Positions 1 through 8,569 are shown, counted from the stretch's first letter. The stretch is DNA of 64,000 nt from an uncultured Hyphomonas sp. (GCF_963675305.1 NZ_OY776147.1:2976001-3040000), one strand, 5' to 3'. A program made the numbers and translations. Notes: generated from the sequence alone by a model not told the origin.

Positions 1-680
1 TCCGCCGCGCCCGGCCGCGCCTCCAGATCTGCTGTGCGCATGGGGCCAAAGGTCCGGTTGAGGAGCACGGTCGCAAAGACGCCCAGGACCGTCAGGATGG
101 CATAGGCGTTCCACATCACCGTGCCTGCCACGACGCCGAGGCTCTCCTCTCCATAATAGGGCTGCACCAGCGACAGCACATAGGCGCCCCAGCCGTTCAG
201 CAGGATCAGGGCAGAGACCGGCGCCGAGGTGGAGTCGATCACATAGGCCAGCCGCTCGCGGGACAGACCGTGCGTATCGAACAGGCGACGCCCCAGCACG
301 CCGGAGCTGAGCAGGCTGACATTGGTCTCCACGAAGACCAGCGTACCGGCGATGGCGGGCGCGAGGCCCGCGCGGCGCGGCGTGGAGGTCAGGCCCTTGC
401 GGTCCAGCAGGCCGACGGTGGCATCGACGCCGCCGGACTCCCGCATGAACACGATGAGCGCACCGATGAGCAGGCAGAAAACCAGAACGCGGGCATTGCC
501 CGCATCGGTCAGCACCTGCACCGACCGCTCGGCCGACATCAGCGAGCCCAGCACCGGATTGCCGCCCGCAATCAGGGTTTCGGACGCGATCAGGCCGAGG
601 CCAAGCGCGACATAGACATTGCGCCATAGCGCTGCCACGACGATCGCCAGCACTGGCGGCAACAGGGTCAGGATTTCCAG
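1..680 (-). CDS. Na+/H+ antiporter, NhaC family (3' part outside window)
   Basis: Integral inner-membrane transporter, probably exchanging Na+ for H+. The minus-strand frame is open from about 690 to the left edge, so the C-terminal part is missing. It contains several hydrophobic segments and the stretch SRERLAYVIDSTSAPVSALI followed by LNGWGAYV, which is characteristic of NhaC-type antiporters. An in-frame TGA lies just upstream. The first ATG/GTG/TTG candidate is a TTG at 662, but a GGAAAGG ribosome-binding site sits 8 nt before a CTG at 680, and initiation there gives MEILTLLPPVLAIV, the usual NhaC N-terminus. I therefore propose the CTG start. Family call fairly sure, start uncertain; transported ion not determinable from sequence. 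Confidence 0.75.
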   Translation of the reverse strand, partial: MEILTLLPPVLAIVVAALWRNVYVALGLGLIASETLIAGGNPVLGSLMSAERSVQVLTDAGNARVLVFCLLIGALIVFMRESGGVDATVGLLDRKGLTSTPRRAGLAPAIAGTLVFVETNVSLLSSGVLGRRLFDTHGLSRERLAYVIDSTSAPVSALILLNGWGAYVLSLVQPYYGEESLGVVAGTVMWNAYAILTVLGVFATVLLNRTFGPMRTADLEARPGAA

Positions 681-880
681 GGCGCGCCCCTTTCCGATTC
701 AGCCTTCCACGCAGCACCCTCACCCAGACCTGTTGCAGCTGGCAAGAGGCCCGGGTGGAAGAAGCAGGCACATGCCTTTCCCGCATCCTTAACGGGCAAT
801 CGGCTGCAATCCCGGTTCTGCTGGCAGCACGGGCTGGGCTGTGCTTAACTTTTCTCCAGTTTCGTGGAGGAGGAAAAGGG

Positions 881-3211
881 ATGACACGCCGTTCCCGCGC
901 ATGGCTTGCCGCGAGCACGCTGGTTCTGGCTGCCGCCTGTGCCAGCACACCGAATTCCCCAAGCGGCAGCGATGACGCCGCAAGCGACAACTGGCTGGAA
1001 GCCGCCTGGCACTGGGTGTTCCCGCCGGAAGCGCCTCCGCCACCCCCTCCACCTCCACCACCTCCTCCTCCGCCACCTCCGCCACCGCCTCCGCCGCCGC
1101 CACCTCCCCCTCCGATTGTGACGGAGACGGTGGCCGGGTTCCCGCCGGGGGAACTCTCCGCGGTGATGCAGTCGAGCGGTGTGGACCCGTACGACCCGGG
1201 CAATCGGGAGGTGGTCCGCGCCTACCTGCTCGCGCACGGCGTCGCGTATGAAAAAACGGATGATGTCTTCCGCTATTTCGGAATTAATCCCGGCGCGCCG
1301 ACGAGCCCGGTCGCTTCATCTTCAGGGAGCAGCAGCTCGTCCGGCAGAGACCGGAGCGATGCCGGCTACGGCGACGGGTATGGCGAGCCCGGCGACAGCG
1401 AATACGAAGCCTATGACAGGGATTATCCGCCACTGGAGGACCCCGTCGACTATCCGCCCTTGGAAGAAGAAGCGGTGATGGTGGACGACAACATCATCGA
1501 GTTCCTGCGCATGAGTGGGATAGAGGTACCGGAAGACGCGACACCAGAAGAACTGGAAGCGCTTCTCTACGAAGCAATGGACCTGGAAGCGCTGGAACCT
1601 GCCGCTGCGGGTCCAGGCAATTCCTCACAATGCCAGGCCGAACTGGAAGATCCGGACACGATCAGCCTGATCTGTGAAATGTACGACCAGATCGGGGCCA
1701 ACAGCCAGCTCAAGACTGCGAAGATCCCGGTTGGAGATGATCTGGCCGCCACTCTGAGACGGATTGCCGTTCAGGTGAGCGGCGGCATGGACCGCATGGA
1801 GCTGGGCATGCCGGAGGCACGGCTTTGCGTCTGGAACATGGACGACGTGGTCACCGAAGAAAACTACATGTATTTCGGCGATTGCGGCCTCTGGACGGAA
1901 CCGCTCAGCAAGCTGGTCGAGGCGGGTGCGGGGAATTTCAATACCGGCCGGGTCGCTCATCAGGCCCCGAACGAAATGGTGGTCGACCAGGCCTATTTCC
2001 TCGAAATCGCCATTCAGCCGCTGACGCAGAACATCTCGGTTGAAGCCGCCGACACGATGCTGACCAGCACGCTCGGCACGGGCCTGGCGTCCGGCAGCAC
2101 GGAAACGCCTTTCGCCATCGAGTTCGATACGGTGAAGGCGTCGAAGATCATGTCAGCCACGCTGGAGGGTGACGACGAATTCGAGATCCGCGCCATGACG
2201 CCGGAACAGCAGGCCGTCCTGCCGGATGCGCCGACGGTGTGGAAATGGCGGGTTGTTCCGAAGGAGGACGGTTATGGCGCGCTCCGCTACAACCTGTCCC
2301 AGAGCCTGGAGGTCGACGGCGAACGGTTCGACCGGTCGGTGAAGACGATCTGGCAGGATGTCGAGATTTCCACCATCGACGATTTGCTGGCAGACGACCC
2401 GCCGCCTGCCGCACGCGATACGTCTGTCATGGCGAGTACGCTGGCCGCCCCTGCCAATAATGGCGGGCCGGAGATCGCGTCTGCCGCGGCAGATGCCGGA
2501 TGCAACTTCATCCAGGGCAGCGATCCGGACCGGTTTGCCATGGTCCTGTCGAACCTTGCCTATTCACCGCCAATCAGCCGCCTGGCTGTGACTCATGCAG
2601 ACGGCGACCGGATCACCGATGCCCTGCTGGAAACGGGCTTCAGCGTCCAGCGCTGCCGGGACACCGGGCGCAGCGCAACACTCAGCGCCCTGCGCGAAGT
2701 GGGCCGCAAATCGCTTGCCCGCAAACAAGCCGGCGCCCATCCGGCAACCTTCTTCTATTACTCCGGACACGGCGTGAACATCGACGGGACCAATTATGTC
2801 CTGCCCGTCGACCTGCCGGGCGCCAGCACGGCGGAGATTGAGGATGGTGCGGTCAGCTTCGAGCAGATCTTCAACATCGTTTCGACCACGGTCGCCTCGA
2901 CCAGCTTTATCGTGTTCGATGCCTGCCGGACGGTCATGGACGATGAAAGCCGCGGCATGCTGCGCAGTTACCAGCCGGTCACCTGGTCGACCGGCGTGTT
3001 CCAGGCCTATGCGACCGAGCCCGGCAAGACGGCCGCCGATGACGGGGCCTATTCCGAAGAACTGGCCCAGCGCCTGCCCGTCGCCGGCTTGCCAGCGAAC
3101 GTCCTGTTCAAGCGTGTGCAGGACGCCGTCGCCCGCCGCACCAATGAACAGCAGCACCCGAACTATATCGACCTGACGACCGGCGGAGACTTTTACTTCC
3201 AGCCTGAATAA
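881..3211 (+). CDS. Caspase-like (peptidase C14) lipoprotein with polyproline linker
   Basis: Predicted 776-residue lipoprotein with a C-terminal caspase-like protease domain. The start is the ATG at 881 after GGAGGAGGAAAAGGG; an in-frame GTG at 755 only adds an implausible N-terminus. A signal peptide ends in lipobox LAAAC (Cys about residue 21). Residues 52-78 are 27 uninterrupted prolines, followed by a Ser/Gly-, Tyr- and acid-rich low-complexity stretch to about residue 200, then a middle domain of about 300 residues that I do not recognise. The C14 domain lies at about residues 555-776: His630 in FFYYSGHG and Cys682 in FIVFDACRT form the expected dyad, and it ends in GGDFYF. It probably sits on the cell envelope facing the periplasm or outside. 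Substrate unknown; no obvious partner gene adjoins it. Protease fold confident, activity inferred. Confidence 0.82.
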   Translation: MTRRSRAWLAASTLVLAAACASTPNSPSGSDDAASDNWLEAAWHWVFPPEAPPPPPPPPPPPPPPPPPPPPPPPPPPPIVTETVAGFPPGELSAVMQSSGVDPYDPGNREVVRAYLLAHGVAYEKTDDVFRYFGINPGAPTSPVASSSGSSSSSGRDRSDAGYGDGYGEPGDSEYEAYDRDYPPLEDPVDYPPLEEEAVMVDDNIIEFLRMSGIEVPEDATPEELEALLYEAMDLEALEPAAAGPGNSSQCQAELEDPDTISLICEMYDQIGANSQLKTAKIPVGDDLAATLRRIAVQVSGGMDRMELGMPEARLCVWNMDDVVTEENYMYFGDCGLWTEPLSKLVEAGAGNFNTGRVAHQAPNEMVVDQAYFLEIAIQPLTQNISVEAADTMLTSTLGTGLASGSTETPFAIEFDTVKASKIMSATLEGDDEFEIRAMTPEQQAVLPDAPTVWKWRVVPKEDGYGALRYNLSQSLEVDGERFDRSVKTIWQDVEISTIDDLLADDPPPAARDTSVMASTLAAPANNGGPEIASAAADAGCNFIQGSDPDRFAMVLSNLAYSPPISRLAVTHADGDRITDALLETGFSVQRCRDTGRSATLSALREVGRKSLARKQAGAHPATFFYYSGHGVNIDGTNYVLPVDLPGASTAEIEDGAVSFEQIFNIVSTTVASTSFIVFDACRTVMDDESRGMLRSYQPVTWSTGVFQAYATEPGKTAADDGAYSEELAQRLPVAGLPANVLFKRVQDAVARRTNEQQHPNYIDLTTGGDFYFQPE

Positions 3212-3227
3212 GCGTTCCGGAAACGAA

Positions 3228-3264
3228 GAAACCGCCTGCTCCCCCCTCCGGCGCAGGCGGTTTC
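3228..3264. terminator. Hairpin between convergent genes
   Basis: A perfect 11-bp inverted repeat (GAAACCGCCTG / CAGGCGGTTTC) with a 15-nt C-rich loop lies between the caspase-like gene and the convergent lipoprotein gene. The position suits a bidirectional terminator, but neither side has a proper T-run, so the function is uncertain. Confidence 0.4.
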
Positions 3265-3296
3265 CGCTGTCAGTCCCAGCCCCCTGGGCGCAGCGA

Positions 3297-3893
3297 TCAG
3301 TAACGCAGCGGCGACTCTTCCTTCGCTGGCTCTTCCGGTGCCGGCACTGGATCGGGCGTGCCCTTGATCAGCGTGTCTTCCGGCGTCACGCCGGAGCTGG
3401 CCGCCGCGCAGCAACGCACCTGCATCTCCAGCACCTTGCTGTTGAAGCGGCATTGCTGGTCGTTGATTTCGCGCATGATCGACATGCCGCCGGCGCGATA
3501 GGTGTAGCGCGTCTGGGTGCAGCTGGTCAGCGTGAAGCCCGGACGGCAGGTGCCGATGGCGGAATTCTGGATGGTGCGGGTTTCGCAGACGACATCGTCT
3601 GTCTTGTTGGCGGCTTCCTCGGCCCGCGCCATGGCGGCGGCGGCGAGTTCCTTCGCCTCTGCAGCTGCGGTTGCCGCCCCATCGGCGACGTTGCGCGCCT
3701 GGGACAGGCGCATGTCGGTATCAGCCAGCGCAACGGATTGCCCGTCGATTTCGACTTTCAGCTTGCAGACGCCTTCGTCCTGATGGTCCGGCACGGCGCA
3801 GTATTGCGCGACCGTCTGTTCCTTCGGAATACCCTGGCAGGCAGCCACTCCAGCTGCGAGCGCCACGGCGGCGATAAGTCCTGATTTAGCCAT
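3297..3893 (-). CDS. Predicted lipoprotein, coiled-coil, unknown function
   Basis: 198-residue protein beginning MAKSGLIAAVALAAG with lipobox GVAAC, so likely lipidated and exported. Residues about 65-105 are rich in Ala/Glu/Lys heptads (an ADGAATAAAEAKELAAAA-like run) and should form a helix or coiled coil. Several cysteines follow (VCETRTIQ, GTCRPGF, TSCTQ, QQCRF, VRCCAAA), suggesting disulfides in the periplasm. The ATG at 3893 is preferred over upstream starts because it gives a clean signal peptide. It lies 86 bp downstream of the ABC permease gene on the same strand and could be cotranscribed. I recognise no family. Confidence 0.7.
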   Translation of the reverse strand: MAKSGLIAAVALAAGVAACQGIPKEQTVAQYCAVPDHQDEGVCKLKVEIDGQSVALADTDMRLSQARNVADGAATAAAEAKELAAAAMARAEEAANKTDDVVCETRTIQNSAIGTCRPGFTLTSCTQTRYTYRAGGMSIMREINDQQCRFNSKVLEMQVRCCAAASSGVTPEDTLIKGTPDPVPAPEEPAKEESPLRY

Positions 3894-3979
3894 TCGAGGC
3901 CTCCATGCTGTCCAGCCCGGTCGGGACTTTGGGCTTTTGACAGCAGGAGGGTCAACCTCACTCGCGGCTAAGGCGAGTC

Positions 3980-4843
3980 TCAGGCCTTGAGTTTGTAACC
4001 TGAACGGAACAGCCACCAGACCGCCAGAACCGATATGGCGGAGAGGGCCCCGGTATAGGCCATGCCCGTCCAGACGGACGAGTTGGACACGCCGAGGAAG
4101 CCGTAGCGGAAGCCGTCAATCATGTAGAAGAACGGGTCCATATGGGCCAGGAACTGGAACGGCGGCGTCATCACCTTGATGTCGTAGAATGTGCCCGACA
4201 GGAAAGTCAGCGGCACGATTACGAAATTGGTGACGGCGGAGAGGTGGTCGAACTTGTCGGCCCAGATACCCCCTATCGCGCCGAGCCCGCCGAGCACGAT
4301 GGCAGAGGTCAGGCTGAACCAGACAATCGGCCAGACATGGGCCACAGACAGGTTCGCCAGGCCGCTCAGCTGAATGCCAATTGCGGAAATGAGTGCCACG
4401 AGCAGGCCGCGCACGATCGATCCGCCGAGGAAGCCTGCCGTCAGCTCAAGCGGCGACAGCGGCGGCATCAGGAAGTCGACATAGGTCGCGTTGAATTTGG
4501 CCTGCACCAGGCTGGAGCTCGTATTCTGGAAGGCATTCTGCAGGATCGCCATGACGATCAGGCCGGGGGCCAGGAAGTCATTGTAGTTCAGACCCTCGAA
4601 GTCACCGGTCAGGTTGCCCCGGTCCCCGAAAGCCAGCTTGAACACGGTCATGAAGAGGAGCGTGGTGACCACAGGCGCCAGGATGGTTTGCATCCACACC
4701 TTCATAAATCTGCCCACTTCCCGTTTGAAAAGCGTCCAGAGGCCAAGCCCGTTCACTGCGCCATACTGGCGGACATTGAGGCTGGCAGAAACGGAAACGT
4801 CCGGTGCGGGCGCCGATGCGGCGGAGGAGTCGGTCGAAGTCAT
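3980..4843 (-). CDS. ABC-2 type transporter permease
   Basis: 287-residue inner-membrane permease of the ABC-2 family (drug/polysaccharide exporter type, YadH-like). After a roughly 30-residue polar N-terminus come the cytoplasmic helix LFKREVGRFMKVW and about six membrane segments. The family-typical stretches FLMPPLSPLELTAGF, FLSGTFYDI and the distal FFYMIDGFRYGFLG are all present. The ATP-binding subunit normally encoded next to it is absent on either side, so it is an orphan here and must pair with a protein encoded elsewhere. It is divergent from gcrA, with 283 bp between the starts. Substrate unknown. Confidence 0.87.
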   Translation of the reverse strand: MTSTDSSAASAPAPDVSVSASLNVRQYGAVNGLGLWTLFKREVGRFMKVWMQTILAPVVTTLLFMTVFKLAFGDRGNLTGDFEGLNYNDFLAPGLIVMAILQNAFQNTSSSLVQAKFNATYVDFLMPPLSPLELTAGFLGGSIVRGLLVALISAIGIQLSGLANLSVAHVWPIVWFSLTSAIVLGGLGAIGGIWADKFDHLSAVTNFVIVPLTFLSGTFYDIKVMTPPFQFLAHMDPFFYMIDGFRYGFLGVSNSSVWTGMAYTGALSAISVLAVWWLFRSGYKLKA

Positions 4844-4936
4844 GGCGACGTATGTAGGCGTATTTCAAGCGCTGTGCGAGGCCTGAAATACGGAGTTTTT
4901 CTGAACCCAGCCATGAGTGCGGTGTCGGAAGGAGAA

Positions 4937-4985
4937 TTCCACAGGCGTCAACTTTTTAACCACAATATGTAGAAAGCCTGTGGAA
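4937..4985. repeat. 10-bp inverted repeat upstream of gcrA
   Basis: TTCCACAGGC (4937-4946) and its exact reverse complement GCCTGTGGAA (4976-4985) flank 29 bp of AT-rich DNA in the divergent permease/gcrA intergenic region. Each arm contains TTCCACA, close to the DnaA-box consensus TTATCCACA but with mismatches. It may be a regulatory site; no function is shown. Confidence 0.5.
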
Positions 4986-5126
4986 AGGCCGTCCCGCATG
5001 TTGTGTTTCGTTTCGCCATGGATACGATATATAGGTGCTGAGCGGGGTGGCGCCTGATTGCCATCTCAACATATAGGGGCTGACGGACCTGGGTGTCGGG
5101 TCTGTACCAAGCAGGAAGGTGAATAC

Positions 5127-5660
5127 ATGTCCTGGACTGACGAACGCGTGAGTACGCTTAAAAAACTCTGGGCAGAAGGCCATTCGGCCTCTCAGATCGC
5201 AAAGCAGCTTGGCGGCGTGACCCGTAATGCCGTGATCGGCAAGGTCCACCGTCTTGGCCTGTCGGGCCGCGCCACACCTTCCCGGCCGGTCAAACGCCCG
5301 CCGCGCCTGGCCCGGCCGAAGCCCCGCGTGCTGCCGGACGGTTCGGTCAAGGTGGCCGCGCCGCAGGCTCCGGAACGGCCTGCAGAAGCCCCGCGGACGG
5401 CCATCGAGCGCCAGGAACCGCTGGCGCCTCTGCCGCCGCTGACCATGGCCGATGGCGAGCCGGCCACGATCCTGACGCTGCGGGATTCCATGTGCAAGTG
5501 GCCGATCGGCGACCCGGCCGATCCCAAATTTGCCTTCTGCGGCCGCAAGGCCGACTGCGGCCCGTACTGCGCAGAGCATGCGAAAGTCGCCTTCCAGCCC
5601 GCCCGCAAGCGGGATTCCAAGCGCGGTGAATACGATTACGTCCGCCGCATCGCCGGCTGA
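5127..5660 (+). CDS. gcrA: GcrA cell-cycle regulator
   Basis: 177-residue GcrA, the alphaproteobacterial cofactor that binds sigma70 and CcrM-methylated GANTC sites to activate cell-division and replication genes. The N-terminal DNA-binding helix-turn-helix SWTDERVSTLKKLWAEG...NAVIGKVHRLGL (residues 2-46) is nearly canonical. The middle (about 50-115) is Pro/Arg-rich and probably disordered. The C-terminal sigma-interacting domain begins at CKWPIGDP and contains FCGRKADCGPYCAEH. The start ATG at 5127 follows AGGAAGG with good spacing. An intrinsic terminator follows directly, so it is probably monocistronic. No clear full CtrA box or GANTC site was seen in the upstream 280 bp. Confidence 0.96.
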   Translation: MSWTDERVSTLKKLWAEGHSASQIAKQLGGVTRNAVIGKVHRLGLSGRATPSRPVKRPPRLARPKPRVLPDGSVKVAAPQAPERPAEAPRTAIERQEPLAPLPPLTMADGEPATILTLRDSMCKWPIGDPADPKFAFCGRKADCGPYCAEHAKVAFQPARKRDSKRGEYDYVRRIAG

Positions 5661-5687
5661 TCAGCCCCGGCCGCGACGGCGAACGGA

Positions 5688-5718
5688 AAGCCCCCGGATG
5701 ATTTCCGGGGGCTTTTTT
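5688..5718 (+). terminator. Intrinsic terminator of gcrA
   Basis: An 11-bp stem (AAGCCCCCGGA / TCCGGGGGCTT) followed by a run of six T, 27 bp after the gcrA stop. A textbook rho-independent terminator. Confidence 0.92.
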
Positions 5719-5771
5719 ATTGCTGCCGACACCTTCTTGCAGGACGCCAGCCCCGGAATTAGTTTGCCTGC

Positions 5772-6176
5772 ATGCCGGATTTCAACGCCACCTCCTTCCT
5801 GGAAAAGCTGGGCCTGCGCGCCACGCGCCCCCGGCAGGCGATCGCGCGTATCCTGTTCGCCGACGGGCAAAACCGGCACGTCACCGCAGAATGGCTGGCG
5901 GAAGAGGTCAACCAGCAGGGCGAACCCGTGGCGCTGGCGACAATCTACAACACCCTCCACAGCCTGGCGGATGCCGGCGCCCTGCGCATGGTGCGCGGCA
6001 CGGGCCAGGACAATATCGTCTTCGACACCTACACCCGGCCACACCACCATTTCCTGGATGAGAAAACCGGCGAGCTGACCGACATTCCGGACGGCGCCCT
6101 GTCTATCGACGCCCTGCCCGCTGCGCCGGAAGGCCGGACCATCGCGGGATATGACGTCGTTATCCGCCTGCGGTGA
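5772..6176 (+). CDS. irr: Irr-like iron/heme-responsive regulator, Fur family
   Basis: 134-residue Fur-superfamily transcription factor. The winged-helix part spans about residues 8-85 (LGLRATRPRQAIARILF, ALATIYNTLHSLADAGALR). It is followed by DTYTRPHHHFLDEKTGELTDI, with the His cluster at about residues 95-97 typical of Irr. The canonical C-terminal Cys pairs of Fur/Zur are absent, which also points to Irr. In related bacteria Irr represses heme synthesis and iron-consuming genes when heme is low; that role is inferred here. The ATG at 5772 has no strong ribosome-binding site. It is isolated between the gcrA terminator and phyR. Family sure, Irr subtype likely. Confidence 0.8.
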   Translation: MPDFNATSFLEKLGLRATRPRQAIARILFADGQNRHVTAEWLAEEVNQQGEPVALATIYNTLHSLADAGALRMVRGTGQDNIVFDTYTRPHHHFLDEKTGELTDIPDGALSIDALPAAPEGRTIAGYDVVIRLR

Positions 6177-6397
6177 CCGCAGGTTGCAAGACAACGAGCC
6201 GCAAACCCCGGCTTGCCCTTCAGGAATGAACAAGTGATCAGTGGCGCGAAGCATGCTATAATTCGCGCAGACTGAATGCCTGAATCTGTTGCAAAAATAA
6301 CAGTAAGCAGAGAACACGCTCGTTGCCGTGTTTCACTTGGGCGCTTCGCTGTGTAGAGTTTGATTCTTGATGAAATCGCGGTTCGGGGGAACCTACA

Positions 6398-7171
6398 TTG
6401 CTGGCTGATCTTATCTCGGGTGAGTTGCCATATCTGCGTCGATACGCCCGCGCGCTGCTTGGCACCCGCAGTGCCGGCGACGCTGCAGTCGAAACGATGC
6501 TGGAAACCAAAATGATGGTCTTCCTGAGCAAGCAGCAGACCTCCACACAGCGCAAGGACCTCTTCCGCGCCCTTGATGAAACCATCATGGAGGAGCTTTC
6601 GGACGGGAAGCTCAACCAGGAAGTAGCCAAGATCCTGCGCACCATGACAACGGATGAACGCCGCGCCGTGATGCTGACAGCGGTCGAGGGGTTCAGCATT
6701 TTTGAAACAGCCGAAATCCTGTGCACTTCGACAGGCTTTGTCGAAGAAGCCCTCACCGATGCAGAAACATCGCTGAAGTCGGCGCTGGCAACCACGGTTC
6801 TCGTAATTGAGGATGAAATCCTGATCGCTGAAATGCTGGCCGGGATCGTACTGGAAGCCGGCCATTCGGTCCTGGGCATCGCCACAACCCATCGTCAGGC
6901 CGTGGAGCTTGCCGGCTCGGCAGAGTTTGGTCTGATCCTGGCAGACATCGCCCTAGCCGATGGCTCGTCCGGGGCTGAAGCCGTGCAGGAAATCCAGGCG
7001 AGCCTGCCGCGGCCTGTTCCCGTCATCTACATCACGGCTTTTCCAAAGCGTCTGCTGACCGGGGAACCCAGTGAACCGGCCTTCCTGATCCCCAAACCCT
7101 TCCTGCCCCGGCAGGTGCGCGCCATGGTGGAGCAGGCCGTGATGGCGGCCTATCTGGAAGAACCGCACTAG
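6398..7171 (+). CDS. phyR: PhyR-type general stress response regulator
   Basis: 257-residue anti-anti-sigma factor. An N-terminal sigma-like domain (residues 1-125; LPYLRRYARALLGT and RRAVMLTAVEGFSIFETAEIL resemble ECF sigma2/sigma4) precedes a receiver domain (about 130-250; VLVIEDEILIAEML, phosphoacceptor Asp in LILADIALADG, conserved Lys in LIPKPFLP). When phosphorylated, PhyR binds NepR and frees the ECF sigma factor EcfG. The start is a TTG at 6398 after CGGGGGA; the nearby ATG at 6370 is in another frame. A perfect TATAAT hexamer lies at 6257-6262 without a good -35. Unusually, neither nepR nor ecfG is adjacent. Confident by domain order and motifs. Confidence 0.9.
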   Translation: MLADLISGELPYLRRYARALLGTRSAGDAAVETMLETKMMVFLSKQQTSTQRKDLFRALDETIMEELSDGKLNQEVAKILRTMTTDERRAVMLTAVEGFSIFETAEILCTSTGFVEEALTDAETSLKSALATTVLVIEDEILIAEMLAGIVLEAGHSVLGIATTHRQAVELAGSAEFGLILADIALADGSSGAEAVQEIQASLPRPVPVIYITAFPKRLLTGEPSEPAFLIPKPFLPRQVRAMVEQAVMAAYLEEPH

Positions 7172-7219
7172 AGGCGGCCGGCGGGCCTCGCCTTGCCCGG
7201 CAAAGACCGCTAAGCCCGC

Positions 7220-8569
7220 ATGATGGCTGGCCCTGCTGACAACACTCCAGACAATATCTACGCCGCACCGGCCCGCTGGGTGGCGAGCGGCGCGGGCGCG
7301 CAGGGGAACCTGTTCCTGACAGGACGCGCCGGCACCGGGAAAACCACGATGCTGCGCAAATTCCTGTCCCAGGCCGGCGACAGCGCCATTGTCCTGGCCC
7401 CGACCGGTGTGGCGGCCATGAATGCCGGCGGGCAGACCATCCATTCCTTCTTCAAGTTCCCGCCGCGCCTGATCGAACCCACGGACATCAAGCGCCTACG
7501 CTCGACCCGCCTGATCAAGGCCATCGACACAATGATCATCGACGAGATTTCGATGGTCCGGTCCGACATGCTGGATGCAATCGACAAATCCCTGAAGCTG
7601 AACCGGGCCTCCAAACGCCCGTTTGGCGGGGTACGGATGATCCTGTCCGGTGACCTTCACCAGCTACCGCCTGTCGTGTCGAACCAGGAAGCCCCGATCC
7701 TGAAGGAGCGCCATGGCGGGCAATACTTCTTCAATTGCGCCGCGTTCCGCGAAGCCGAGTTTGCGCTGCTGGCATTGAAACATGTGTTCCGTCAGGAAGA
7801 CCCGCGCTTCCTGGCCCTGCTGGGGGCGCTGCGCACCGGTCGGGTGACCCCGGCGGATGAAGCCACCCTGCATGGCCTCGTGTCCCACCGCTCTGCGGCC
7901 GATGCCTCCGAAACCCATGTCGTGCTGACGCCGAACAATGCGAATGCCTTTCGCATCAACCAGGCCCGTCTGGACGATCTGCCGGGCAAGCCCCACCCCT
8001 TCTATGCCGACGTTCAGGGACAATTCGATGAAAAGGCCTACCCCACCGAGGCCGAACTGGAACTGAAAGAAGGCGCGCGGGTCATGCTGATCCGCAACGA
8101 CCCCGAAGGCCGCTGGGTGAACGGCTCCCTCGCGGTCGTGGCCGGGTTCACAAGCAAGAGCGTGATCGTCGACATTGACGGACACGCTTATGAAATCGAG
8201 CCTGCGGCGTGGGAGAAATACCGCTACGAACTCGACCCGGAATCCAAGAAGGTGAAACGCGAAGTCGTCGGCACGTTCAAACAGATGCCCCTACGGCTCG
8301 CCTATGCCGTCACGATCCACAAGGCGCAGGGTCTGACGCTGGACAAGGTCTATATCGATTTCGACCACGGCATGTTCGCGCATGGACAGACATACGTGGC
8401 CTTTTCACGCGCGCGCACGCTGGAAGGGCTGGAAATCAGCCGCCCGCTGCGTCCGCGCGACCTGGTGTTCGATCGAGAAGCATTCGCTTTCGGGAAGCTC
8501 GAAACGATCGAGGACACAGATGCCTACCTGCTGGCGAAGTTCGCCCGGGATGACACAGTCCTTCTCTGA
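7220..8569 (+). CDS. Pif1/RecD2-like superfamily 1 DNA helicase
   Basis: 449-residue ATP-dependent helicase of the Pif1/RecD group. Motif I (Walker A) is GRAGTGKTT at about residues 35-43, motif Ia is APTGVAAMNAGGQTIHSFF, motif II is MIIDEISM, motif III is LSGDLHQLPP, and the C-terminal motifs are AVTIHKAQGLTLD and YVAFSRARTLEGL. All signatures for 5'-3' unwinding are intact. Two consecutive ATG codons occur at 7220 and 7223 without a strong Shine-Dalgarno. It follows phyR after 48 bp on the same strand and may be cotranscribed. The cellular role (stalled forks, G-quadruplexes, R-loops) is known for the family but not shown here. Confidence 0.88.
   Translation: MMAGPADNTPDNIYAAPARWVASGAGAQGNLFLTGRAGTGKTTMLRKFLSQAGDSAIVLAPTGVAAMNAGGQTIHSFFKFPPRLIEPTDIKRLRSTRLIKAIDTMIIDEISMVRSDMLDAIDKSLKLNRASKRPFGGVRMILSGDLHQLPPVVSNQEAPILKERHGGQYFFNCAAFREAEFALLALKHVFRQEDPRFLALLGALRTGRVTPADEATLHGLVSHRSAADASETHVVLTPNNANAFRINQARLDDLPGKPHPFYADVQGQFDEKAYPTEAELELKEGARVMLIRNDPEGRWVNGSLAVVAGFTSKSVIVDIDGHAYEIEPAAWEKYRYELDPESKKVKREVVGTFKQMPLRLAYAVTIHKAQGLTLDKVYIDFDHGMFAHGQTYVAFSRARTLEGLEISRPLRPRDLVFDREAFAFGKLETIEDTDAYLLAKFARDDTVLL

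Noticed and set aside
755..880. Upstream GTG start for the caspase-like gene
   Set aside because: It would add 42 residues before a clear lipoprotein signal peptide; the ATG at 881 has a strong ribosome-binding site.
4844..5126. CtrA box (TTAA-N7-TTAA) or GANTC site upstream of gcrA
   Set aside because: Only a TTAACC half-site was found and no GANTC; not enough to annotate.
6177..6397. EcfG-type promoter or nepR gene near phyR
   Set aside because: No GGAAC-N16/17-CGTT pair and no suitable small frame in the interval.
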